From Curtobacterium sp. MCLR17_032 (GTDB taxonomy: Bacteria > Actinomycetota > Actinomycetes > Actinomycetales > Microbacteriaceae): a stretch of DNA of 64,000 nucleotides. The first letter of the stretch is position 1; each line of letters begins with the position of its first letter. Where the stretch lies: contig NZ_CP126268.1 of NCBI RefSeq assembly GCF_003234795.2, positions 1,302,001 to 1,366,000 on the forward strand, written 5' to 3'. Below, piece by piece: positions 39,799 to 48,128 of the stretch. The notes below the pieces were generated by a model. It was not told the origin of the DNA, searched no databases, and was given only the letters and a program-made list of their open reading frames with translations. Position numbers and translations under genes: made by a program.

Positions 39799-41693
39799 TC
39801 CGGGGTTTCGCGGCCGCCACCGTCGTCGCGGTCGCGGCCGTCGCATTGTTCGCGGTCAGCCTGGTCGTCCTCGTCGTCGGGAGCGTGGAGGCACTCGGCG
39901 CCGTCTCTGCTCGCACCACCATCGACCTGTACGACCTGCCGCTCGGCCCGACGAAGCACGAACACGTCGAGATGCTCGAGCGGATGGCGGACGATGCCGA
40001 CGTGTCACTCGCGCTGCTCACACCAGAACGGTCGGGGACCCCTGACCGATTCGACGCGTACGTGCTGCACGGCGAGCTGCCCGAGCCGGTCTTCTGGGGC
40101 GGGATCGACGAGCGCCCCGCGAGCGCGATCGGCGACGCCGTGATCGCGTGGACCTACGCCGTCGACGGTGAGCCGACGGACGTGTCGCGGTTCCTCCGCG
40201 ACCTGCAGGAGCACGAGTTCGCCTTCACCGACGCAACTCCGCAGGCCGTCCCGTCACTGCTGAACGCGGCTCTCACGCCGGGCGTCGTCACGGTCGGCGT
40301 CGCCGTGACCATCGGTGCAGTGGTCGCACTCGTCGCCGAGTCACATCGGCGAGCGGCGCGGCAACGCGTCCGTCGTCTTGCCGGTCGGACCGCCGGGCGC
40401 ATCGCGATGACCGAGCTCGGCGACGTCCTGCTGCTGAGCGCAGTCGTGTTCGGGAGCGTGTTCGGGGCGCTGTCGCTGTTCCTCGGCCTCCGAGGCGCGA
40501 GCCACGCCGTGTGGGCGTTCTCGGGCGGGGTGACAGCTGTGGTCGTCGCGATCGCCGTGACGATCGTGGCCGCAACGCACGTCACACTCACGATGGTGAG
40601 CGGGAACCGGTTGGACGGTGTCGACACCGGACGCTGGCGTCCAGCGGTCACCGGGGTGTGTGGGGCGGTCCTCGTGGCCGTCATCGCCGGAGGCGCGTCG
40701 AACGTCGTCGTCGAGAGCCGCAGAGCCGAGCACTTGACACGGTCGCTCGCAGCCGAGGCCGTGCACGGTGACGACGTCGTCCTGGGCGTCGGCTTCAGCG
40801 ACGAGCAGCAAGAAATGTCATTCGGTGACATCGGGAGCCGAGCACTCGTCGATGGTTCGGCGCGCATGGCGATGACGAACACGATCCCCGACGCCCTCCT
40901 CGTCATCGGAGCCGGCACCCCGGGCGTCCCGGCGGACGTCGCGCACCGGGACGGAGTGACGGTCCTCATCCCGCAGGCCTCGGCTGAGCGAGCCGAGGAC
41001 ATCGAGTCGACGGTCAGGGCGAGCATCGCCGAGGGATGGGAAGTGGACGACTCCGAGCCGCCCCGGACTCCGCGGATCCGCTCGGAGCTCGTGGCGAGCA
41101 CCGACGCTGCGGTCCGAGCTGCGGGCCGATGGGTCGATCTCGGGCCGCAGGACGGTCCGGTTCGCTCCCAGACCTCCGTCGTCGTGGCCGACGTCGCGGA
41201 CATCGCTCCGAACCGCATCGCCACTGCGACCCGCAACGGAGAGGTCCGGTTCTCCGACCGCGCCGCTCTGCTCCGAGCGCTGCACCGGTCCGGGGCATTC
41301 GACGTCGTCACCCAGGTCAACCGCGTCGGTGCCGTGGTCGATCGTCAGCTGGCGGAAGTGCGGACCGAACGTCTGGTGCTCGTCGGCGCGACGGTCGTCG
41401 CCGCGATCGCGGCGCTCTTCGCGGGCGCGAGCCTCGTGGCCGACCACCTGGAGCGTGGCCGAACTGCCGCGCGGGTGCGGTCACTCGTCGGACGGCATCC
41501 GGGCGAGCACCACGCACGGTTCCTCCTCGGGGCCGCAGGAGTGTGCGGTGCGACCGTCGTCGCGACGCTGGCGACGACTGCCCTGGCCGGAGCGGTCATC
41601 GTCATCGCGTCCGTCGTCGCCACGGGCCTGACCGTGCTCGTGTTGACGGCCTGCATCGTCATCGCCGAACCCCGGGGAAGGACCCTGTCGTGA
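39795..41693 (+). CDS. Bacteriocin-associated integral membrane protein (ABC permease-like), probable CTG start
   Basis: About 632 residues. Membrane segments lie at the N-terminus (ATVVAVAAVALFAVSLVVLVV), in groups around 165-340 and at the C-terminus (about 545-625), separated by extracytoplasmic domains, as in the bacteriocin-associated membrane protein family found beside lactococcin 972 genes. No ATG, GTG or TTG precedes the first membrane segment; by alignment with the paralogue at 48125 the start is CTG at 39795, overlapping the bacteriocin stop (CTGA). It pairs with the next ATPase, most likely giving immunity. The paralogue shares DIAPNR..NGEVRFSDRAAL.RA.HR.G. Confidence 0.85.
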   Translation: MIRGFAAATVVAVAAVALFAVSLVVLVVGSVEALGAVSARTTIDLYDLPLGPTKHEHVEMLERMADDADVSLALLTPERSGTPDRFDAYVLHGELPEPVFWGGIDERPASAIGDAVIAWTYAVDGEPTDVSRFLRDLQEHEFAFTDATPQAVPSLLNAALTPGVVTVGVAVTIGAVVALVAESHRRAARQRVRRLAGRTAGRIAMTELGDVLLLSAVVFGSVFGALSLFLGLRGASHAVWAFSGGVTAVVVAIAVTIVAATHVTLTMVSGNRLDGVDTGRWRPAVTGVCGAVLVAVIAGGASNVVVESRRAEHLTRSLAAEAVHGDDVVLGVGFSDEQQEMSFGDIGSRALVDGSARMAMTNTIPDALLVIGAGTPGVPADVAHRDGVTVLIPQASAERAEDIESTVRASIAEGWEVDDSEPPRTPRIRSELVASTDAAVRAAGRWVDLGPQDGPVRSQTSVVVADVADIAPNRIATATRNGEVRFSDRAALLRALHRSGAFDVVTQVNRVGAVVDRQLAEVRTERLVLVGATVVAAIAALFAGASLVADHLERGRTAARVRSLVGRHPGEHHARFLLGAAGVCGATVVATLATTALAGAVIVIASVVATGLTVLVLTACIVIAEPRGRTLS

Positions 41694-42346
41694 CGGACCA
41701 CCAGTTGCTGTCGGCATCGGCGCTCGGCTACGACCTGGGGACGAGGACGCTCTGGAACGGTCTCGACCTCGTGGTCGCTCGGCGCGAAGTGCTCGCTCTC
41801 CGCGGGCCGTCCGGAGCGGGGAAGAGCACCCTGCTCCGATGTCTGGGCGGGATCGAGCGCCCGCACCGAGGCGTGGTGCACGCCGGCGACGTCGACCTCC
41901 ATCACGTCCCGGCCCGGGTCCGGCGTCGGATCCGGCGCGATGTGCTCGGCTTCGTGATGCAGGACCACGCGATCGTGCCGGAGTGGACCGTCGGAGCGAA
42001 CCTCCGCGTGGTGCACCCGGCTGGTGTCACCCGTGCCACGCTCGATGCTCGGGCTCGGGACGCCCTGCTCGTGGTGGGGCTCGGCGGCCGATCTCGAGAG
42101 CGAGCGGGACAGCTCAGCGGCGGGGAGCAGCAGCGGGTCGCCGTGGCCAGGGTCCTCGTGCAACAGCCCCGCGTCGTCCTGGCAGACGAGCCCACGGCCT
42201 CGCTCGACGACGTCAGCGCGGAGCGCGTCCGCCGCGGGCTCGACGCGCTCCGCAGGTCGGGGAGCGCGGTCATCGTCGCGACGCACGATCCAGGTCTCGT
42301 CGAGTGGGCGGACCGGACGCTGGAGATCGGTGCGGAGCATGTCTGA
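41690..42346 (+). CDS. ABC transporter ATP-binding protein of the bacteriocin locus
   Basis: 218 residues from GTG 41690, overlapping the preceding stop. Walker A GPSGAGKST, Q-loop VMQDHA, signature LSGGEQQRVAVARVL, Walker B VVLADEPTASLD and the H-loop THD are intact, of the LolD/MacB type. It energises the membrane protein encoded just before. It is about 60% like the paralogue at 50041 by eye. Confidence 0.93.
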   Translation: MTDHQLLSASALGYDLGTRTLWNGLDLVVARREVLALRGPSGAGKSTLLRCLGGIERPHRGVVHAGDVDLHHVPARVRRRIRRDVLGFVMQDHAIVPEWTVGANLRVVHPAGVTRATLDARARDALLVVGLGGRSRERAGQLSGGEQQRVAVARVLVQQPRVVLADEPTASLDDVSAERVRRGLDALRRSGSAVIVATHDPGLVEWADRTLEIGAEHV

Positions 42347-42797
42347 CGAGCGAGGCGGCGGATCGATGGGCGACGAGCCTTGGCTGATCGGGTGTCTCAT
42401 CGCGTGGCTCGCAGGAGCGTTGCTCGTGGCCGGTTCGCCGTTCGTCGTCGGTGTGGCAGTGGTGTCCCTCGTCCCTGGCCTCGGGGGGCTCCGAGCAGGT
42501 GTGCCGCCGTTCGCGGTCGCAGGCTGGGTGATGGTGGTGCTGGTGTTGGCGGTCGTTCTCGACACACCGCTGGAGCGCCTCGCCAGACGCCCCTTCGTCG
42601 GCCACGAAAGGGCTGGCACACTGGCTGCCGAGGCGATGTCGCTCGGTTTCCTCTGGCTGCTGCTCCGGCCGATCATGGCGAGCGGCTGGTCGACGCTGCT
42701 CGCGGCGAGCATCGGCGTCGTGCTCTACAAGGCCGCGGAGCCGCTCCTCGACCGCTGGGCGCGCGCTGATCGCCGAGCGGGATCTTCAGAAGAGTGA
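42339..42797 (+). CDS. Small membrane protein at the end of the bacteriocin operon
   Basis: 152 residues from ATG 42339, overlapping the ATPase gene by 8 bases; ATG 42366 is an alternative start. Four hydrophobic segments (about residues 16-38, 40-52, 56-76 and 98-125) and a charged C-terminus (RWARADRRAGSSEE). No known family. Its overlap with the ATPase gene and absence from the second locus make it a candidate accessory immunity protein. Confidence 0.7.
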   Translation: MSDERGGGSMGDEPWLIGCLIAWLAGALLVAGSPFVVGVAVVSLVPGLGGLRAGVPPFAVAGWVMVVLVLAVVLDTPLERLARRPFVGHERAGTLAAEAMSLGFLWLLLRPIMASGWSTLLAASIGVVLYKAAEPLLDRWARADRRAGSSEE

Positions 42798-42878
42798 GCG
42801 CGGGACTGGCGGGGCCGCACCAGATCGCCGCGCACCACCCGTTCCGCCGAGCGGTTCTCCGGCTGCCGGTCGCGTGAC

Positions 42879-42920
42879 GGACGGGAGGCGCGTGGCGGAC
42901 CGGTCACGTGCCTCCCGGCC
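42879..42920. terminator. Inverted repeat with GACGGGAGGC core
   Basis: GGACGGGAGGCGCGTG (from 42879) pairs with CACGTGCCTCCCGGCC (to 42920) with two mismatches. It follows the first bacteriocin operon by 82 bases and precedes the next membrane-protein gene. Confidence 0.7.
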
Positions 42921-42956
42921 GGCGATCGGTACGGTGGTGCCGGGGACAGGGGAAAC

Positions 42957-43778
42957 ATGGACGAGGACATCGCGTGGTCGCCGCCGGAGCGGGACAACGG
43001 CATCGGGTGGATCGTGCTGAGCGGCTTGCTCCTGCCCGTCGGATGGATCGTGTGGTTGTTCCTCGCGTTCGACGCGGCCCTCCGGTCGGAGGCGACCCGG
43101 CCGTCGCTGGCGGCGCAGACGGTCGGCGACGCGATCATCACGTTCATCTGCGCGGGGACGCCCCTCGCCGGAGCGGTCCTGCTGCTTCTCCGCCGGAGAC
43201 GCGACCGCTCCGTCACCCTGGTCGGTCCGGTGGCGTGCCTCGTCTTCGCGATCCTCGGGGTCGGAACTGTCGGAACGGCCACCGCGGTGCTCGCTGTCGA
43301 GTGGGTGGACGACGTCCACCGTCGTGCGCAGCCCCTCACAGCGCTCGAGACGAAGCGCACGCCGGCGCAGGCGGAGCAGGAACTGTCGGCCGTGGGCGGG
43401 CGAGTCGTCCGGGCCCTCGGTGCCGACATCAGCGAGGGCGAAGCGAACCCGTACACGCGTGCGTGCGCGCTGTCGAACCTGCAGCGGGGGACCGCGTACA
43501 CGTGGCAGTGGGACGACGCACCCGAGCCCGACGACGAGGCACAGCCGGATGCCGATGCTCCGGCGCGCAGGTTGTCGACGGCGGAGGTGGACCGTCGGAC
43601 CGCTACCGCACAGGACGTGCTCCGCAACGCGGGGATGCGGAAGGTCGACCTGTGGGGCTCCGCCGTCCGACTGGTCGGTGACGGCTGGTTGTCGGAGAGC
43701 ACCATCAGTGTGGCGGAGGGGTCCAGTCTGGTCACCGTGGAGACCACCTGCCTTGCCGGAGGGCCCGGGGATGGCTGA
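42957..43778 (+). CDS. Hypothetical membrane protein
   Basis: 273 residues from ATG 42957 (GGGGA upstream). Three hydrophobic segments (about residues 17-40, 60-78, 84-110) are followed by an extracytoplasmic domain of about 160 residues containing two cysteines (RACALSN, ETTCLAGG) that may pair. An Asp/Glu/Pro-rich loop (APEPDDEAQPDADAPAR) splits that domain. No family recognised. It overlaps the next gene by 8 bases and lies inside the bacteriocin region. Confidence 0.72.
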   Translation: MDEDIAWSPPERDNGIGWIVLSGLLLPVGWIVWLFLAFDAALRSEATRPSLAAQTVGDAIITFICAGTPLAGAVLLLLRRRRDRSVTLVGPVACLVFAILGVGTVGTATAVLAVEWVDDVHRRAQPLTALETKRTPAQAEQELSAVGGRVVRALGADISEGEANPYTRACALSNLQRGTAYTWQWDDAPEPDDEAQPDADAPARRLSTAEVDRRTATAQDVLRNAGMRKVDLWGSAVRLVGDGWLSESTISVAEGSSLVTVETTCLAGGPGDG

Positions 43779-44109
43779 CCAGGGAGCGCCCACGACTGCG
43801 GGAGCGCCCAGGGCTGCGGGAGCGCCCACGACTGCGGAACGGAGCCCGGCCCGGGTCCGGGTCGGGCTCGTGATCGCCGCCGTGTGCACGGTGTACGAGG
43901 TGTTGTCCGGAGCGCTCGTGCCGTGGACCGGGCTCGGCTTCCTGCCGCTGCTGCTGATCGTGCCGGCGTACTTCACGGCGATCATGCTGCTCGTGTGGGT
44001 GGGGCAGCAGGGGATCCGCCAGCTCCAGGTCGCTGCGGTCGTGGTGGGTGTCGTGCTCGCGGCCTCGCTGCCGATGGCCGTGGGGCTGGCGCTCGCGGTC
44101 GGGTGGTGA
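43771..44109 (+). CDS. Small hypothetical membrane protein with repeat N-terminus
   Basis: 112 residues starting within the end of the previous gene (8-base overlap). The N-terminus is built from three 18-bp tandem repeats (43782-43835) read as GAPTTA-GAPRAA-GAPTTA. Two or three membrane helices follow (about 30-50, 54-75, 84-110). Function unknown; probably co-translated with its neighbour. Confidence 0.65.
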   Translation: MADQGAPTTAGAPRAAGAPTTAERSPARVRVGLVIAAVCTVYEVLSGALVPWTGLGFLPLLLIVPAYFTAIMLLVWVGQQGIRQLQVAAVVVGVVLAASLPMAVGLALAVGW

Positions 44110-44170
44110 GCGAGACGAGCGGACAGCCGGTCGCGGCCCGTGCAGCTCCCAGCCGCTGAACTCCGCGGAG

Positions 44171-44797
44171 TCAGGGGAGCAGGCCCAGCTCCATCGCGCG
44201 GGTCACGGCTCGGGTGCGGTCGTTGACGCCGAGCTTCTCGAACACGTGGCCGAGGTGGGTCTTCACGGTCGTCTCGCTGAGGAACAGGACGCGGCCGATC
44301 CCCGGGTTGCTGTTGCCCTGCGCGACGAGACGCAGGACCTCGAGTTCGCGCGGGGTCAGCGACGGCCCGGCCGGTGTCGTCCCCACCGCTCGTCGGACCA
44401 GCGCCGCAGCCGCTGAGGGAGCCAGGGCCGTCTCGCCCCGAGCGGTCGCCCGGACCCCGGCGAGGATCTCGGACTCCGGGGCGGCCTTGAGCAGGTAGCC
44501 GGTGGCGCCCGCCTCGATGGCGGCGAGGATCTGGTCGTCGGACTCGTACGTCGTGAGGATCAGCACGCGGACCTCGGGCGCGGTGGCGAGGATCTCGGCC
44601 GTCGCCACGTCACCGTCGAGCACCGGCATCCGCAGGTCCATCAGCACGACGTCCGGCCGCTCTGCCAGCACGATCGACACCGCCGCGGCGCCGTCGGCCG
44701 CCTGCCCGACGACTTGGATGTCGTCCGCCGCCTGCAGCAGGGCGACGATGCCGGAACGGACGATCGGGTGGTCGTCGGCCACCACGACGCGGATCAC
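44171..44797 (-). CDS. NarL/LuxR-family response regulator
   Basis: 208 residues from GTG 44795-44797. The receiver domain has Asp8-Asp9, phosphorylation site Asp54 in VVLMDLRMP, Thr in LILTTYES and Lys in YLLKAAPE. The C-terminal LuxR-type helix-turn-helix reads LTPRELEVLRLVAQGNSNPGIGRVLFLSETTVKTHLGHVF. It is translationally coupled (4-base overlap) to the histidine kinase before it and lies downstream of a DrrAB-type exporter, between two bacteriocin loci. Confidence 0.93.
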   Translation of the reverse strand: MIRVVVADDHPIVRSGIVALLQAADDIQVVGQAADGAAAVSIVLAERPDVVLMDLRMPVLDGDVATAEILATAPEVRVLILTTYESDDQILAAIEAGATGYLLKAAPESEILAGVRATARGETALAPSAAAALVRRAVGTTPAGPSLTPRELEVLRLVAQGNSNPGIGRVLFLSETTVKTHLGHVFEKLGVNDRTRAVTRAMELGLLP

Positions 44798-46044
44798 CGG
44801 GACGCCACCGTTGCTGTCGCGGTTGCGGCTGCGTGCGGTCGGGCCGGGAGGCGCGGTGCGGCTCCGGCAAGCGTCGGCGCGACGGCGGGCAGCGAGGCCG
44901 TCACCGTCGTCCCGCTGCCGGGGGTGCTGGCGATGACGCAGGTCCCACCCGCGAGGGCGAGCCGCTCGCGGAGTCCGCGCAGGCCGTGCCCACCGGTCGG
45001 CACCGCCGGGTCGAAGCCGACACCGTCGTCGGCGATCCGCAGCACCGTCTGGTCCGGCTCGTGCAGCAGCGTGACCGTCACCCCGGCCGAGGCAGCGTGG
45101 GCGCGGACGTTCGACAGGGCCTCTTGTGCGACCCGGAGCAGGACCACCTGGGCGTCGCGGTCGAGGGTGCCGTCGGCCGCGCTGACCGTCACCGGGGTGC
45201 CGGTCTCGCGGGTGTGGCGCTCGCCGAGGCGGTGGAGTGCCCCGGCCAGACTGTCGCGCGTCGTGCCGGCCGACCCCGCGGCGACGAGCACGCGGGACTC
45301 TTCGAGCGCGGCGCGAGCGGACTCCTCGAGCACGGTCAACCGCTCGTCGAGGGCGTCGGGGCGGTCGTCGGCCAGGTCGTTCCGGGCACGCTCGGTGAGC
45401 ATCACGATGCCGGCGAGGTTCTGCGCCACGGTGTCGTGGATCTCGCGGGCCAGGCGCTCCCGTTCGCTGGCGATCCCCGCGGCACGGTTGGCGTCGGCGA
45501 GGGACTGCTGCGCGGCGCGGAGGTCCTCCACGAGCTGCCGGCGTTCTTCCGACAGCGCGGCGACGCTGGAGATCCAGCCGCCCATCGCGCAGGACCCGAT
45601 GACGCTGATGCCCTCGATGAGGAGCGTCGACACCAGGGCGTCCGGGCCGCCCGACACCATCAGACCCACAGCGCTGAGCACACCGACGGCGACGGTGAGC
45701 AGGACCCCCGACCGGATGCGCTCGGACTGGCACCACACCAGCGGGAACAGGATGCACTGCACGAACGCGGTGCTCGGGGCGACCGCGGGCAGGACCACGG
45801 CGGCGACGAGCACGAGCGGCAGGAAGCCGGCAGCAGCCCGCGGTTCGTCGTACCCACGACGTCCGTAGGCCACGTACGCGACGACCAGGACGGCGATCAT
45901 CAGGTACGCCGGCCAGCGGCTGGACCACGGCGACCACCCGAGCACGGCGACCGCGAGCGTCAGCGCCATCGTGGCAGCGAAGAACACGTGCAACCACCGG
46001 TTGCGCACCCACGTCGGGGTGGTCGTGACGTCTGCTGCTGGCAT
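44794..46044 (-). CDS. NarL-type (HisKA_3) sensor histidine kinase
   Basis: 416 residues from ATG 46042-46044. Four to six membrane segments (about 20-150) without a large extracellular domain, then a dimerisation helix with His203 in LAREIHDTVAQNLAGIV and the HATPase domain (LLRVAQEALSNVRAHA, IADDGVGFD, GGHGLRGLRERL). Kinases of this intramembrane form often sense cell-envelope stress together with a neighbouring transporter. The C-terminal tail contains an element half-copy (44843-44852) read as LPARPHAA, followed by an ATATATV tract. Confidence 0.92.
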   Translation of the reverse strand: MPAADVTTTPTWVRNRWLHVFFAATMALTLAVAVLGWSPWSSRWPAYLMIAVLVVAYVAYGRRGYDEPRAAAGFLPLVLVAAVVLPAVAPSTAFVQCILFPLVWCQSERIRSGVLLTVAVGVLSAVGLMVSGGPDALVSTLLIEGISVIGSCAMGGWISSVAALSEERRQLVEDLRAAQQSLADANRAAGIASERERLAREIHDTVAQNLAGIVMLTERARNDLADDRPDALDERLTVLEESARAALEESRVLVAAGSAGTTRDSLAGALHRLGERHTRETGTPVTVSAADGTLDRDAQVVLLRVAQEALSNVRAHAASAGVTVTLLHEPDQTVLRIADDGVGFDPAVPTGGHGLRGLRERLALAGGTCVIASTPGSGTTVTASLPAVAPTLAGAAPRLPARPHAAATATATVASR

Positions 46045-46118
46045 ACCGACAGCCTCCCACCTCCTCCCGTCGATCCGGGAGTTCTCCACAGGCCGTGCTC
46101 CACGAGGCGACATCGGCG

Positions 46119-46973
46119 TCAGCCGTCCTCGCGGTTCCAGCGGAACGTCAGGCGGCAAGCAACCAGGCCGAGGACCAGCCACCCTGCCAGGACGAGCGCT
46201 CCGAGACCGAGGAGCCACGAGCCTCCCGGCTCACCCGCCTCGAACGTGCCGGGCAGGAACACGGCCCGCATACCGGACGCCATCCACCGCAGGGGGAAGA
46301 CGGACGCGACGTCCTGCAACCACGTCGGCAGCTGCATGAAGGGCAGGTAGACGCCGGAGACGAACTGCAGCACCAGCACGATCGGGACGATCGTCGCGGT
46401 GGCGCGGCGACCCTCGCGGGGCAGGGCCGAGATCGCGATGCCGAGCACGCTGCTCGTCGCGATGCCCAGAACGAACACGCCGGCGAACGTGCCCCATCGG
46501 CTCAGGTCCGTCGGGAGTGTCACCCCGAACAGGAGGCTCGCCACGGCCAGCAGGATCGCCGTCTGCACCAGCGTGGTCACCAGGACCATCCCGATCTTGC
46601 CGACGAAGTACGACATCACGGGGAGGGGCGTGCCGCCGAGGCGTTTCAAGGTGCCGTCGCTGCGCTCGCCGGCGATGTCGACACCCAGCGCCTGCACGCC
46701 GGAGAGCAGGATGCCCGTCGCGACGAGGCCGGGCAGGTAGTAGGTGGCGTAGTCGACGCTCGTGGGACCGGCCTTGATGGCGGCGGCGCTCGCGAAGGCG
46801 ACCGAGAACAGCGCCAGCATGACGACGGGGAACAGGAACGTGAAGAAGACGGAGTCGGGGGCACGGAAGTACGAACGGACCTCGTACCGGATGCGAGCGG
46901 CGGCGATGCGTGCAGCGCTGGTGCCTGCGGTGCTGGTGCGTGCGGTGCTGGTGCGTGCGGTGCTGGTGCTCAT
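46119..46973 (-). CDS. DrrB-type ABC exporter permease
   Basis: 284 residues from ATG 46971-46973. Six membrane segments of the ABC-2 type with a conserved ERSDGTLKRLGGTPLP loop and PLRWMASGMRAVFLPG near the end, as in daunorubicin/lipid exporters and the resistance ABCs beside kinase pairs. The N-terminus consists of 15-bp tandem repeats (about 46914-46970), read as STARTSTARTSTAG. It overlaps the ATPase gene by 4 bases. Confidence 0.88.
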   Translation of the reverse strand: MSTSTARTSTARTSTAGTSAARIAAARIRYEVRSYFRAPDSVFFTFLFPVVMLALFSVAFASAAAIKAGPTSVDYATYYLPGLVATGILLSGVQALGVDIAGERSDGTLKRLGGTPLPVMSYFVGKIGMVLVTTLVQTAILLAVASLLFGVTLPTDLSRWGTFAGVFVLGIATSSVLGIAISALPREGRRATATIVPIVLVLQFVSGVYLPFMQLPTWLQDVASVFPLRWMASGMRAVFLPGTFEAGEPGGSWLLGLGALVLAGWLVLGLVACRLTFRWNREDG

Positions 46974-47812
46974 GCGTCGGCCCCCACCATCTCGAGGTAG
47001 ACGTCCTCGAGGGACGGGCGGATGACCTCCAGGTCGTGCATCGGCGTGACCGTGCCGCGGACCAGGGCCTGCGGATCGGTCGTGCGTTCCTCGTGTCGGA
47101 GTCCGTCGTCGTCGCGCCACCGGACCCGGGGCGTGCGTGCCTCCTGGCCGCCGAGCTCGTCGATCGGGGCCAGCGCGCGGAGCTCACCGTTCGCGATCAC
47201 CGCGGCCCGGTCTGCCAGGTGCGCCGCCTCGTCCAGGTAGTGCGTCGTCAGCAGGATGGTCGTGCCTTCGCGCTTGATGCCGTTGACAAGGTCCCAGAAC
47301 TGGCGCCGCGCCTCCGGGTCGAAGCCCGTCGTCGGCTCGTCGAGGAACAGCACCTCCGGGTGGCCGATCACGCCGAGGGCCACGTCGACGCGACGCCGCT
47401 GCCCGCCGGACAGGCGGCTGATCCGGGTGTTGCGCTGCGCCTCCAGGCCGGTGGCGGCGAGGAGCTCCTCGGTGCTGCGGGAGCGGGGGTAGAAGGTACC
47501 GAAGTGGGTGAGCTGCTCTGCGACCGTGACGTTCGGCGCCTCGGCGCTGGTCTGCAGGACGATGCCGACCCGGGCCTTGTGCGCGCGGGTGGCGCGTGCG
47601 GGGTCGGTGCCGAGGACACGGACGTCGCCGGAGGTGCGGGAGCGGAAGCCCTCGAGGACCTCCACCGTCGTCGACTTGCCGGCGCCGTTCGGGCCGAGCA
47701 GGGCGACGGTCTCGCCGCGGGCGATGGTGAGGGAGAGGTCGGAGACGGCGGTGTGGCCGGTGGCGTAGCGCTTGGTGAGGTGCTGGACCTCGATGGCGGG
47801 GGTGTCGGGCAT
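46970..47812 (-). CDS. DrrA-type ABC exporter ATP-binding protein
   Basis: 280 residues from ATG 47810-47812. Walker A GPNGAGKST (residues 40-48), signature RLSGGQRRRVDVALGV, Walker B VLFLDEPTTGFDP, and the C-terminal extension common to DrrA-type proteins. It includes ELGGQEARTPRVR, probably a diverged copy of the GREAR element. First gene of a minus-strand unit with the permease, kinase and response regulator. Confidence 0.92.
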   Translation of the reverse strand: MPDTPAIEVQHLTKRYATGHTAVSDLSLTIARGETVALLGPNGAGKSTTVEVLEGFRSRTSGDVRVLGTDPARATRAHKARVGIVLQTSAEAPNVTVAEQLTHFGTFYPRSRSTEELLAATGLEAQRNTRISRLSGGQRRRVDVALGVIGHPEVLFLDEPTTGFDPEARRQFWDLVNGIKREGTTILLTTHYLDEAAHLADRAAVIANGELRALAPIDELGGQEARTPRVRWRDDDGLRHEERTTDPQALVRGTVTPMHDLEVIRPSLEDVYLEMVGADA

Positions 47813-47870
47813 GGGTTCAGCCTGGCGGGTGGGCGGTGCCGGGGGATCGGGGGAGCGGGTGGAGGTGGGG

Positions 47871-47886
47871 TCCTCCGATCGGAGGA
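47871..47886. promoter_or_regulatory. 16-bp perfect palindrome in the divergent spacer
   Basis: TCCTCCGATCGGAGGA lies between the DrrA-type gene (minus, 58 bases from its start) and the second bacteriocin locus (plus). It is followed by an AT-richer stretch (CGGAATATGCAGAACTTCC). It is a candidate binding site, for instance of the nearby response regulator; this is a guess. Confidence 0.35.
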
Positions 47887-47990
47887 TGCGGTTGTCGGAT
47901 TCGGAATATGCAGAACTTCCGATACTGCGTTCTGGTCGATACCGTTCCCTCGTGGCCGGGGGTCGGCCGCGGACAGAGAGGGACTTGACC

Positions 47991-48128
47991 ATGCGGAAGA
48001 ACATCATCGGGTCCTTGTCGTACGGCGTCTCGACCGGTACCGACTGGGTTCCGCCGACGAAGGTCGCCCACGCGCACCGGAAGAAGGCGGGCTCGGGGAA
48101 CCAGGCATTCTGGGCCACCCGCGGATGA
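47991..48128 (+). CDS. Shortened, signal-less lactococcin-972-like peptide
   Basis: 45 residues from ATG 47991 with AGAGAGGG 9 bases upstream. It reads IGSLSYGVSTGTDWVPP and ends KKAGSGNQAFWATRG, matching both ends of the lactococcin 972 core (YGV..G at 11-16 and GNQAFW at 36-41) while about 25 central residues are absent. No hydrophobic leader exists, nor does the upstream frame offer one. The stop overlaps the ATG of the next gene (ATGA), as in the first locus. It may be a degenerate toxin, or a leaderless variant using the neighbouring ABC system for exit. Confidence 0.65.
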   Translation: MRKNIIGSLSYGVSTGTDWVPPTKVAHAHRKKAGSGNQAFWATRG

